Source: G965229615 sp965229615
GTDB taxonomy: Bacteria > Pseudomonadota > Alphaproteobacteria > Rickettsiales > Midichloriaceae
Length of the DNA stretch: 64,000 bases
NCBI GenBank assembly: GCA_965229615.1
Contig: OZ245890.1
Coordinates: 186,001 to 250,000 of the forward strand
Direction: 5' to 3'
Positions 8,784 through 16,735 of the stretch are shown here, piece after piece. The position numbers and the translations under genes were made by a program. The notes beneath the pieces were generated by a model that searched no databases, was not told where the DNA came from, and worked only from the letters and a program-made list of their open reading frames with translations. How positions within the stretch are numbered: the first letter of the stretch is position 1; the number at the start of each line of letters is the position of its first letter.

Positions 8784-9362
8784 TCATAAGAGTGAGTGAT
8801 TGTCTTTTAATGACCTGTTGATACTAGCAAGAATTTTTAATGCTACTATATCTGCTTGCAGTTCTGTAACATCAATTTCAATCAAGTTCTGATGTGTGAT
8901 TTTGATGATCTGCTTCAATGTATTTTGAGGATGTATTTGCATTATCTTATATCTTTTTAATCTCTCAGGATTAGTAATTCTCTTAGTATTCTCATCATAT
9001 GAGATATGTAACATCACAGGTATAAAGATTGAATTACGCATTTTAGCTGCCGCTTGCACTCTATTGAAAATGCTGCGATCATATTTATCTTCATATAGTT
9101 CATTTGTTAGCACATAATTGCTAATTATGTCCTCGGATATGAAGTTTAGCACTGTATTTCTAATACTTTCGATTGCATTCCAAGCTGTTTCAGGAATTGC
9201 TCCAACACGATCTAATAATGAAAAGATTGGATTATTTATCAAGTGATTGTCTACGATTTTATAACCACTTTTTTCAAGTTCTTTTGCTATTGTATATTTC
9301 CCAGTACCAGCTCTAGCAATCAAATAAATGGTGATTGATTTTTCATGATAATTTACAGTCAT
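8784..9362 (-). CDS. P-loop nucleotide-binding (kinase-like) protein
   Basis: A 192-aa protein with an N-terminal nucleotide-binding loop, AGTGKYT (about residues 18-24), resembling shikimate-kinase-like or adenylylsulfate-kinase-like AAA_33 proteins. The loop has Tyr directly after the Lys instead of Ser/Thr, with Thr one place later, so it deviates from the classical Walker A. The block VDNHLINNPIFSLLD after the loop looks like a family signature. No signal peptide is seen. It is the first gene of the DUF1640 cluster, and its 3' end was copied along with the DUF1640 genes. Substrate cannot be named. Confidence 0.65.
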   Translation of the reverse strand: MTVNYHEKSITIYLIARAGTGKYTIAKELEKSGYKIVDNHLINNPIFSLLDRVGAIPETAWNAIESIRNTVLNFISEDIISNYVLTNELYEDKYDRSIFNRVQAAAKMRNSIFIPVMLHISYDENTKRITNPERLKRYKIMQIHPQNTLKQIIKITHQNLIEIDVTELQADIVALKILASINRSLKDNHSLL

Positions 9363-9467
9363 ATACTTATCAGCTATAATTGTGCGTGACGTATCAACAA
9401 TTTTAAGTATAATACAGGGAAAAGTGAGTTAATAATCAAAATTCTGAGGATATTATCAGACAGCATT

Positions 9468-10760
9468 ATGTCAATAAAATATAAACATCATAGGTTAGTC
9501 AATGGTTTGCAGATATTAACCGATTACATGCCACAAATAGAAAGCGTAAGCATACGAATATTGTTCAAAGTCGGCAGTAAAGATGAAGGAAAGGCAAAAG
9601 ATGGTATATCACATCTTGTTGAGCATATGAATTTTAAAGGTACAGTGAAAAGAACTGCAAAAGATATAGCAGAAGAATTCGATATGATAGGTGGTTATTT
9701 GAATGCTTATACAAGTAAAGAAAGAACTGTATATTATGCGAAGGTCCTCAAGGAAGACATTGAAACTGCAATTGAGGTATTATCAGATATTCTAATCAAC
9801 TCAGTTTATGACATTGAAGAGCTAGAGAAGGAAAAAAAGGTTATTGAACAAGAAATATTAGATGCACAAGACGATCCAGAAGATGTTTTATTTGAGGCTA
9901 TGTGGCAAAAGGCATTTCCGACTCACCAAATTGGTAAACCAATTACTGGTACATGTGCTACTATTGCAGAAACATCACGCAATGACATTATAGACTATAC
10001 TCAACTATTTTATAATCCTCATAATGCGATAATAGCTATATCAGGTAACTTTAATGAATCGGAATTGCTTGATATAATACGTGATAAGTTTGGTAAGTGG
10101 GAGAATTTAGCAGTCGCAGGTAATGACATGTATGATAATGCTATACCTCGATATGTTGGGGGTGATGTTAGAATCACAAGAGAAATAGAACAAGTACACA
10201 TAGCTTTAGGATTTAACGGTATTTCGTATCATCATGATGATTACTATTTATACCAGGTTGCAGCACTGGTTGCTGGTGGTAGTATGTCATCACGACTATT
10301 CCAAGAGGTACGTGAAAAACTAGGGTTAGCATATAACATATCTGCATTCTGTTCAAGCTATGGTGATTGTGGTATTTGGTGCATCAATGCATCAACTGGT
10401 CCAGATTCTGTTGACCAACTAATAGATACAATAATAAAAGAGCTGCATGTAATGTCGCATGACATATCAGAAAGAGAAGTGATGAGTGCAAAGGCTCAAA
10501 TCAAATCAAGTCTGTTAATGTCACAGGAAACTTCAAGCAATCGTGCGGAGAAATTAGTAAATAACTATGCTACATTTGGCAAAGTCATATCAAATGATGA
10601 AATTGTTGCTAAAATAGAAGCTATTAACCATCTAATGGTATGTCAATGTGTAACTGATTTGTTACAGAGCACACATCAATGTATAGTTGCAGCAGTCGGG
10701 AACATTAAGCAAATGCAATCATATGAAGAAATAGTTGCAAAAATCAAGTCAACCAACTAA
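9468..10760 (+). CDS. M16 family zinc peptidase (processing-peptidase-like)
   Basis: A 430-aa metallopeptidase related to the beta subunit of the mitochondrial processing peptidase. The inverted zinc motif HLVEH is at residues 49-53, with the downstream Glu ligand in the helix around EKEKKVIEQEILDAQDDP. The C-terminal half contains the glycine-rich and Arg/Tyr region expected of the second M16 domain (VREKLGLAYNISAF). Length matches single-subunit bacterial enzymes of about 420-450 aa. Many alphaproteobacteria have two adjacent M16 genes; only one is here. rsmG follows nine bases downstream, so the two form an operon. Natural substrates in Rickettsiales are not established. Confidence 0.9.
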   Translation: MSIKYKHHRLVNGLQILTDYMPQIESVSIRILFKVGSKDEGKAKDGISHLVEHMNFKGTVKRTAKDIAEEFDMIGGYLNAYTSKERTVYYAKVLKEDIETAIEVLSDILINSVYDIEELEKEKKVIEQEILDAQDDPEDVLFEAMWQKAFPTHQIGKPITGTCATIAETSRNDIIDYTQLFYNPHNAIIAISGNFNESELLDIIRDKFGKWENLAVAGNDMYDNAIPRYVGGDVRITREIEQVHIALGFNGISYHHDDYYLYQVAALVAGGSMSSRLFQEVREKLGLAYNISAFCSSYGDCGIWCINASTGPDSVDQLIDTIIKELHVMSHDISEREVMSAKAQIKSSLLMSQETSSNRAEKLVNNYATFGKVISNDEIVAKIEAINHLMVCQCVTDLLQSTHQCIVAAVGNIKQMQSYEEIVAKIKSTN

Positions 10761-10769
10761 CGACCAACA

Positions 10770-11399
10770 TTGAAATCTACAGCTGAGACAACTGACATCA
10801 TCATGCATAATGTTACACATGATGTGATGGAGAAGATCCATAGATATGTCAGGATAATAGAATCATGGAAACAGAAAGTCAATATCACATCCAAGTGTAA
10901 TGGCAGGCAACAGTTTTATCACTATATAAGTGAAGCAGTTGCGCTTACACAACTTTTGCCTAAAGACAAATCATTAAATATCGTTGATGTTGGCAGTGGA
11001 GCAGGATTTCCAGGTCTTATTGTTGCAATATTGGGGTATTATAATATATGTCTTGTTGAGACGAATGCAAAAAAGGTTGTATTCCTACAACATGCTATGG
11101 CAGAAATTGGTATAAAGGCGCGTATATATCAATGCGATATAAGAAAATTTGAATTGCAGAATGTCCAATACATTGTTTCCAAGGCATTTGCTAGTACTAA
11201 TATAATTGTTAATATGTGCGAGCAAATAATAACACCACAAACAAGTTTAATACTATGTAAGGGTAAGCAACAAGCTGATGAAGAAATAAATGAAATAACG
11301 TGTTATAAACATTTCATGCATTCATATCAGCATGTGCTGTTGAAATCAACTCACTCCCAAATAGAACATGGTTTTTTGTGTATCAAACATAATTCATAA
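10770..11399 (+). CDS. rsmG: 16S rRNA (guanine-N7) methyltransferase RsmG (GidB)
   Basis: Up to 209 aa. The enzyme methylates N7 of G527 in 16S rRNA with S-adenosylmethionine. The N-terminal pattern IESWKQKVNITSK and the SAM-binding loop VDVGSGAGFPG are diagnostic. The longest frame starts at TTG 10770, nine bases after the peptidase stop. An ATG at 10803 (MHNVTHDVMEKIHRY) would give 198 aa and also retains the complete fold, so the start is unsettled. The 3' end overlaps the convergent corA gene by six bases. mnmG (gidA), a common neighbour in other bacteria, is not present here. Confidence 0.92.
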   Translation: MKSTAETTDIIMHNVTHDVMEKIHRYVRIIESWKQKVNITSKCNGRQQFYHYISEAVALTQLLPKDKSLNIVDVGSGAGFPGLIVAILGYYNICLVETNAKKVVFLQHAMAEIGIKARIYQCDIRKFELQNVQYIVSKAFASTNIIVNMCEQIITPQTSLILCKGKQQADEEINEITCYKHFMHSYQHVLLKSTHSQIEHGFLCIKHNS

Positions 11400-12377
11400 C
11401 CAGCCTTTTCTCTTAAAATAACGGTATGGTAGAATTGCTGATACGAGCATTAGTAAGACTGCTAGTGGGTAACCATATTCCCAGGTTGTTTCCGGCATAA
11501 AACGGAAGTTCATACCATAAACACTTGCTATAAGAGTTGGTGGCATCAACACTGCTGATGCTATTGTGAAAACTTTGACTACCATATTTTGCTCTACTGA
11601 TAGTAAGCCTAATGTTGCATCGAGTAAAAAGCTTGTGCGCTGTGCAAGAAAACTTGCATATTCCGTTAGCGAGCCGATCTCACGTGCCATATGCCTAAGT
11701 CTGAGCTTATGTTCTTTTTGCAGGATACTATTGTACTCTATTTGAGTAAAATATATTATTAGCCTATTTATACTTACTAAACTTTCACGACTCATAGATA
11801 TGGTATTACCTATATGTCCAATCTTACTAATAATAATATTATAGTTATTTACTTGACGTACTCCTTTTGTTCTGATCTGCTTGTCAAATACATCTTCTAT
11901 AAGTAGATCAAGTGAGTTACCAGTTTTTTCTAGAATTTCACCAACATCATGTATAAAAACCTCAGTTATTGCACTTAACAAAATTGCTGGCATCCTGTAC
12001 ATACCAATCTCATACTTTGTAAGATTAGTAAATGTCTTGAGTGCTGGTATGTCATCATAGTGCAGGGTGATAAGACACTTTGTTGTAATAACTGATGTGA
12101 AGGCAATACAGTCAAAATGCTGTGTATCCTTTCGACCAATAGTTGTTAGTGTCATATAGTATGACTCCTTTGACTTGTAGAATGGACTCATTACTTCAAT
12201 TCTACTAATTTCCTCACTTGTAAGGACATCTATATTGAAGCATCTTTCAATGTATTTTTTTTCATCTGTTGATGGCGCATGCATGTCGATCCATACTATG
12301 TTATCTGGCAATGGATCATTGTGAACAATTTCCTTTCGAACTACTATATTATTTTCAACAATATATAAAAAAATCAT
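11394..12377 (-). CDS. corA: CorA-type magnesium/divalent cation channel
   Basis: A 327-aa inner-membrane channel for Mg2+ and possibly Co2+ or Ni2+, acting as a pentamer. A large cytoplasmic alpha/beta domain is followed by a long helix. Two C-terminal membrane helices come last (about residues 265-290 and 300-320). The selectivity signature YGMNF sits at the end of the first helix, and the short cytoplasmic tail is basic (RYFKRKGWL). Motifs and length are typical. It is convergent with rsmG (6-base overlap). Confidence 0.93.
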   Translation of the reverse strand: MIFLYIVENNIVVRKEIVHNDPLPDNIVWIDMHAPSTDEKKYIERCFNIDVLTSEEISRIEVMSPFYKSKESYYMTLTTIGRKDTQHFDCIAFTSVITTKCLITLHYDDIPALKTFTNLTKYEIGMYRMPAILLSAITEVFIHDVGEILEKTGNSLDLLIEDVFDKQIRTKGVRQVNNYNIIISKIGHIGNTISMSRESLVSINRLIIYFTQIEYNSILQKEHKLRLRHMAREIGSLTEYASFLAQRTSFLLDATLGLLSVEQNMVVKVFTIASAVLMPPTLIASVYGMNFRFMPETTWEYGYPLAVLLMLVSAILPYRYFKRKGWL

Positions 12378-12550
12378 GTTTGTTAATATTTTTCTGCATA
12401 GTTTCTGTATATAATGCTATCTTACAACAACTGGCTTGTGCTTGCCAACAACACTAACCTGCATGCAAACATTGTACACAGTATTGTTTTTTCGTTGCAA
12501 TTATAACGGGATAAGTAATTATGTCAAAGACTATTCATTTCTTATTACAG

Positions 12551-12572
12551 ACGGTCCTATAATTAGGATCGT
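12551..12572. promoter_or_regulatory. Inverted repeat upstream of the GS-like gene
   Basis: Arms ACGGTCCTA and TAGGATCGT (one G-T pair as RNA) flank a TAAT centre, 30 bases before the start at 12602. It is more GC-rich than the surrounding DNA. It could be an operator for a dimeric regulator or a leader hairpin; nothing in the sequence decides. Confidence 0.35.
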
Positions 12573-12601
12573 ATTGATATGATATTTTTTAGTTAATACT
12601 C

Positions 12602-13456
12602 ATGATATACACTCATAAGACAATACAACTACAACAAATTGTTTTTATTTTAAAGTACTTGCAAGCAAAATATCATTTGTATCCTGTGTTTGCTGCAGAA
12701 ATTGAGTTTTATCTTATTTGTACTGGTGATGACAGGAAAATACTGCTAGATTTAGAGGAATCATTAGGATTGAGAGTACAAAAAGAAAGGGGGGATAGAC
12801 AATATGAAATTGCTACTGATATATACAATGATCCACTATTGTTCATAGATGCATTAGAAAATATACGTAACCGCATTAGGACAACCATCCAAAATCACAG
12901 TGATACAAAAGTAAGTTTTATACCAAAGCCCTATAGCAATGACTATGGTTCTGCAATGCATTTTCATATGCATTTATCAGATATAAAAGGAGGTAATGTT
13001 TTTAATGAGGGGGAGATCATAAAAAATGAATTGTTGATGCATTCGATTGGTGGGATACTAGCGCTATTAAACAAATCATTGTATATGATTACAGGTGATG
13101 ATCAAAACGAGTTTGACAGATTTGTTGCTGGATATATGGCTCCGATGAATATTAGTTGGGGTAAAAACAATCGCACAACAGCGATTAGAATACCAGAAAC
13201 AAATCCTTTTATGAGACATAGAAGGGTTGAATTTAGAGTGCCATCTGCACAATCATGTATTGTATCAGTTGTATTGTTTTTGGTTGCAGCTGTGTTGCAT
13301 GGATTAAGCAATAGAATTGCACCAGGTGATTGTATATATGGAAATGCATACGATGAAATATATGCTTTAACAAGACTGTGTAGTAGTGCACAAGAAGCAA
13401 ATGATTGCTTCAGTTTTCATGAAATTATCAGCGAGTTACTGAAATTGAATGTATAA
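12602..13456 (+). CDS. Truncated glutamine-synthetase-like protein
   Basis: A 284-aa protein with the catalytic-fold signatures of glutamine synthetase but far shorter than the usual 440-470 aa. Visible blocks are the first acidic metal-ligand region (AAEIEFYLI, Glu33/Glu35), a histidine block corresponding to GNGMHxHQS (MHFHMHLSD, about 119-126), the NRTTAIRIP block (Asn190/Arg191), and HRRVEFRVPSAQS in place of the usual RiExRxPD. The N-terminal beta-grasp domain and much of the C-terminal part are missing. I infer a derived ligase or a non-catalytic relative rather than GlnA. It overlaps ftsQ by 8 bases, so it heads the cell-division operon. Function unknown. Confidence 0.72.
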   Translation: MIYTHKTIQLQQIVFILKYLQAKYHLYPVFAAEIEFYLICTGDDRKILLDLEESLGLRVQKERGDRQYEIATDIYNDPLLFIDALENIRNRIRTTIQNHSDTKVSFIPKPYSNDYGSAMHFHMHLSDIKGGNVFNEGEIIKNELLMHSIGGILALLNKSLYMITGDDQNEFDRFVAGYMAPMNISWGKNNRTTAIRIPETNPFMRHRRVEFRVPSAQSCIVSVVLFLVAAVLHGLSNRIAPGDCIYGNAYDEIYALTRLCSSAQEANDCFSFHEIISELLKLNV

Positions 13457-14228
13457 GTATATAAAGTACAAGGGTGTTATACCGAATACTAAAGTAGATA
13501 ATCTTACGAGGAAAGGCAAATGTTCTTTATACATTATAATTATAGCTATAATACTGTTACTAGGCAACCATTTATGTAGTGATATATTGGATGCAATAGA
13601 TTTATTTCTGTATGGTGCAGCATCGAAATTTGAGATACAAATCACATCAAATCTTACGACAGCTACCGATATTGAAATGCTATACACATACTCAAAAATT
13701 AAGGAAAAGTACATATGGCAGTTACATCCATGGATTATAAGAAAAAATCTCTTGCAATGGCTAGAACTTAAGGAAGCAACCGTAAAACTTGCATTTCCAA
13801 ATCACGTATATATCAGGGTAACCAAAAGGAAGCCATATGCGGTATGGTGGAATTATAAGGATTTTTTCTTGGTCGATAATGAGGGAGTAGTTATAAGTGA
13901 TAAAGTCACAAATCAAGATAAAAAAGATTATATGATTGTTATAGGACATAATGCTCTCAAACATTTACATGAAATGGTAAATGTTTTAAAAAAATATAGC
14001 AAACAGAGTGGAAAGGTAATATCACTAAGATTTGTTGAAGAAAGACGATGGGATATGATATTAAGCAATGGCATAGTAGTGAAGTTATCAGAAAAACAAC
14101 CACATGAGGCAATGCTGTTGCTTGACAGAATTATGCATATTGCCACAATGAGGCCTTTTATCAATGATAATTGCATCATTGATATGAGGCTTATGCCTGA
14201 CAGGATTTTCATTATGCAACAAAAATAG
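13449..14228 (+). CDS. ftsQ: Cell division protein FtsQ
   Basis: A 259-aa single-pass divisome protein. The short basic cytoplasmic N-terminus is followed by a membrane helix at about residues 25-41. A POTRA domain then begins near SNLTTATDIEMLY, and the FtsQ beta domain has the block FLVDNEGVVIS. POTRA features such as LPxA-like KLAFPNHVYIRVTKRKPYA are recognisable. Length is within the normal 250-290 aa. It starts inside the end of the GS-like gene and is followed 67 bases later by ftsA, the standard dcw order ftsQ-ftsA. ftsZ is not downstream, which departs from the common arrangement. Confidence 0.88.
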   Translation: MYKYIKYKGVIPNTKVDNLTRKGKCSLYIIIIAIILLLGNHLCSDILDAIDLFLYGAASKFEIQITSNLTTATDIEMLYTYSKIKEKYIWQLHPWIIRKNLLQWLELKEATVKLAFPNHVYIRVTKRKPYAVWWNYKDFFLVDNEGVVISDKVTNQDKKDYMIVIGHNALKHLHEMVNVLKKYSKQSGKVISLRFVEERRWDMILSNGIVVKLSEKQPHEAMLLLDRIMHIATMRPFINDNCIIDMRLMPDRIFIMQQK

Positions 14229-14295
14229 AAACACTTGAGATATTAATAATATTAAACTCATTGAATGATCAAATAATGACATGTGACTATTTGTA

Positions 14296-15528
14296 ATGTT
14301 AAAGCAACGTAGTAACTTAATAAGTGTTCTCGATATAGGGAGCTCAAAAGTAGTTTGCATTATAGCAAAATCTATTCCTGGTGGAAGGTTACAGATACTT
14401 GGCATAGGACACAATGTCTCTAATGGTATAAAATCAGGCATTATTTCTGATATAAATGCAGCACAAGAGTCAATTGTAAATGCTGTTACAGCTGCAGAAA
14501 AAATCGCTGGTGTGAAAATTAGCCGAGCATATATTGCAGTATCATCCAATAGTTTGTTGTCACAACAAATTGTGACTGAAATATCAATCACAGGTAAAGA
14601 TGTGACATATAAAGATCTCAATAAACTACTTTTGGATGCAGTACAGGCACACAAAAACCAACAATTAGAAATAATACATACCTTTGCATGTGATTACATA
14701 CTTGATGGGCATAAGGGGATAACAAATCCAATTGGAATGTATGGCAGTAAGCTAGCATGTAAATTTCATATATTATCTGCCCCTGCAAACAATTTACTGA
14801 ACTTACATAGCTGTACAGCGAAATCCGGTGTTGAAATAGAAAATTATATTTCCGCATCATATGCAGCAGGGCTTGCTTGCCTTACAAACGATGAGATCAA
14901 TACAGGTGTAACACTGATAGATTTTGGTGCTGGAGCAACTTCCTTTGCAGCATTCGAACATGGACAATTAGTATATGCTGATGGAATACCAATTGGTGGC
15001 AACAACATAACTAGTGACATAACAAAGGTCTTATGTGTGTCTACTGCCGAAGCTGAGAGAATTAAAAACCTATATGGTGGCGTTATACCAACAGATGCAG
15101 ATGCAAGTGAAATTATAGAGTTAGAATCATCTGATGAAGATGAAAAAAATGATATAAGCAGGAATCAACTCATTAACATCATACAGGCAAGACTGGAGGA
15201 AATCATACACATTGTAAGAGATAAGATGATAAATGAAAATGGCATATCACAAACAAATAAAATAGTCATAACAGGTGGTGCTGCAAGAACTCTACGCTTA
15301 AAAGAACTTATAGCTCACAGGTTCAATACTAAAGTACGTGTTGGATATCCAAAAGCACTTGCAATAACGAGCAATCAAAACACTACATTAGAGTTTACGA
15401 CAGCAATTGGTATGCTAGTGCATGTTTTTGAGAACGTGGAATCTGTGAAAAACAATCGCTTTCAACAAACAAATGCTAGTCTTATTAAATGGTTAATATC
15501 TTGGATCAAAAAACACTTTTTAGAATGA
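14296..15528 (+). CDS. ftsA: Cell division protein FtsA
   Basis: A 410-aa actin-like ATPase that tethers FtsZ to the membrane. The phosphate-1 loop LDIGSSKVVCII, the second phosphate region TLIDFGAGATSF and the late adenosine motif ITGGAARTL are present. The C-terminus is an amphipathic helix with alternating hydrophobic and basic residues (SLIKWLISWIKKHF), the membrane-targeting sequence of FtsA. The stop codon overlaps the lpxB start (ATGA). FtsA is absent in Anaplasma and Ehrlichia, so its presence narrows the lineage. Confidence 0.95.
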   Translation: MLKQRSNLISVLDIGSSKVVCIIAKSIPGGRLQILGIGHNVSNGIKSGIISDINAAQESIVNAVTAAEKIAGVKISRAYIAVSSNSLLSQQIVTEISITGKDVTYKDLNKLLLDAVQAHKNQQLEIIHTFACDYILDGHKGITNPIGMYGSKLACKFHILSAPANNLLNLHSCTAKSGVEIENYISASYAAGLACLTNDEINTGVTLIDFGAGATSFAAFEHGQLVYADGIPIGGNNITSDITKVLCVSTAEAERIKNLYGGVIPTDADASEIIELESSDEDEKNDISRNQLINIIQARLEEIIHIVRDKMINENGISQTNKIVITGGAARTLRLKELIAHRFNTKVRVGYPKALAITSNQNTTLEFTTAIGMLVHVFENVESVKNNRFQQTNASLIKWLISWIKKHFLE

Positions 15529-16718
15529 AAAAAGTTTTCATCGTTGCAGGGGAGCCATCAGGAGATATATTAGGTGCAAATCTTGTGAAGGAATTAAATT
15601 ACATACTATCACATAAAAATATAAAGTGTGATTTCTATGGCATAGGTGGCGATAATATGAGACAAAGTGGAGTAGAATTGTTATTTCACTGCAATGAGAT
15701 AGCTGTAATGGGCTTAACTGAAGTATTGTTATCATATAGAAGATTACTCAAGATTTTTCAGAGCACTGTAAAAGCAGTTGTTGATCACTCTCCTGATATG
15801 CTCATCACTATTGATTCACCTGGTTTTAATTTCAGACTTGTAAAGAAGATTAGAAAAACATTAGGTATGAAAGTGAAGATTATACATTATGTTGCACCAA
15901 CAGTCTGGGCCTATGCTAAACATAGAGCACAATTGGTAGCGGAATTATATCAACATATTATGCTGATTTTACCATTTGAATCACAATATTTTCAGCATAT
16001 GCCCCATACATTTGTTGGACACCCTATAACACAACAGACTGATTCTCCAATCAACAATAGTTCACTTAGTGATGTCATCATGCATGACATCAATAAGATG
16101 CAACAACATGAAATATATATTAGTATACTACCAGGCAGCAGGAAATCTGAAGTAGTACGGCATATGAGGGTTTTGTTGCAGACAATTGTATTGTTGAATA
16201 CACAATATGTTTCTCATAAAACGCTATACTTTCAAATATTGACACTGCCACATCTTAATGATCTAGTTCGAAATAACATCGAAGAATTCACTACTAACTC
16301 AAAATGTAAAGTACAAAATCTCATAATCGAGTGCGATACTAACAAACACAGTAGTCTTATACAAAGAAGTGCTCTTGGTTTAGTAAAGTGTGGTACAGCA
16401 ACACTGAGTTTCATAAGTAATTGCGTGCCTGCAATAAGCTTTTATCAACTATCAAGAATCACAGGCTTTGTTATGAAAAGAAGGCTTTATATTTCCAGAT
16501 TCAATCTATGCAACATTATTGCACAGAAGGATATAGTACCTGAACTTATTCAAAATGATTTCAATGTTAAAAATATCACAAATGCTACAATGACATTGTT
16601 GCAGGATCATGATGCAAGACACCAGATGTTGAATGATTACTATGAAGTATGGCAGCAGCTCACAAATCAAAAGGTCGATGAGTCTGCAGCAAATGTTGTG
16701 TTGAAACTACTATTATAA
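15525..16718 (+). CDS. lpxB: Lipid-A-disaccharide synthase LpxB
   Basis: A 397-aa GT19 glycosyltransferase that joins UDP-2,3-diacylglucosamine and lipid X to form the lipid A disaccharide at the inner face of the membrane. The start at 15525 is chosen because MKKVFIVAGEPSGD is the standard LpxB N-terminus and the ATG overlaps the ftsA stop as ATGA. A longer frame from 15489 would add 12 residues without homology value. Other blocks seen are YVAPTVWAY and LPGSRKSEV. Placement behind ftsA is unusual, since lpxB normally sits with lpxA/lpxD/fabZ. It implies that the organism makes lipid A. Confidence 0.95.
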   Translation: MKKVFIVAGEPSGDILGANLVKELNYILSHKNIKCDFYGIGGDNMRQSGVELLFHCNEIAVMGLTEVLLSYRRLLKIFQSTVKAVVDHSPDMLITIDSPGFNFRLVKKIRKTLGMKVKIIHYVAPTVWAYAKHRAQLVAELYQHIMLILPFESQYFQHMPHTFVGHPITQQTDSPINNSSLSDVIMHDINKMQQHEIYISILPGSRKSEVVRHMRVLLQTIVLLNTQYVSHKTLYFQILTLPHLNDLVRNNIEEFTTNSKCKVQNLIIECDTNKHSSLIQRSALGLVKCGTATLSFISNCVPAISFYQLSRITGFVMKRRLYISRFNLCNIIAQKDIVPELIQNDFNVKNITNATMTLLQDHDARHQMLNDYYEVWQQLTNQKVDESAANVVLKLLL

Positions 16719-16735
16719 TTTTTATTTAACTAGCT

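Larger units (their letters stand above)
7264..8830 (-). repeat. Tandem triplication of about 0.5-0.6 kb unit
   Basis: Three direct copies, each made of the last bases of the kinase-like gene, an upstream region and one DUF1640 gene. The block containing TTGATACTAGCAAGAA occurs near 7714, 8309 and 8818. In the first two cases it is fused to CATGTTTCCTAATGAA, the sequence just beyond the DUF1640 stop codon. Inside the genes a 33-bp unit (11 codons) varies from one to three copies. Confidence 0.85.

Noticed and set aside
7453..8821. Plus-strand frames opposite the DUF1640 copies
   Set aside because: They repeat three times exactly because the opposite genes do. Their composition (Phe, Cys, Ile) is that of antisense.
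7264..9362. Toxin-antitoxin or phage origin for the DUF1640/kinase cluster
   Set aside because: No integrase, transposase, att-like repeat or antitoxin-like DNA-binding protein is present; local duplication explains the structure.
15489..15524. Upstream start of lpxB
   Set aside because: MKKVFIVAGEPSGD at 15525 is the family N-terminus and forms the ATGA overlap with ftsA.
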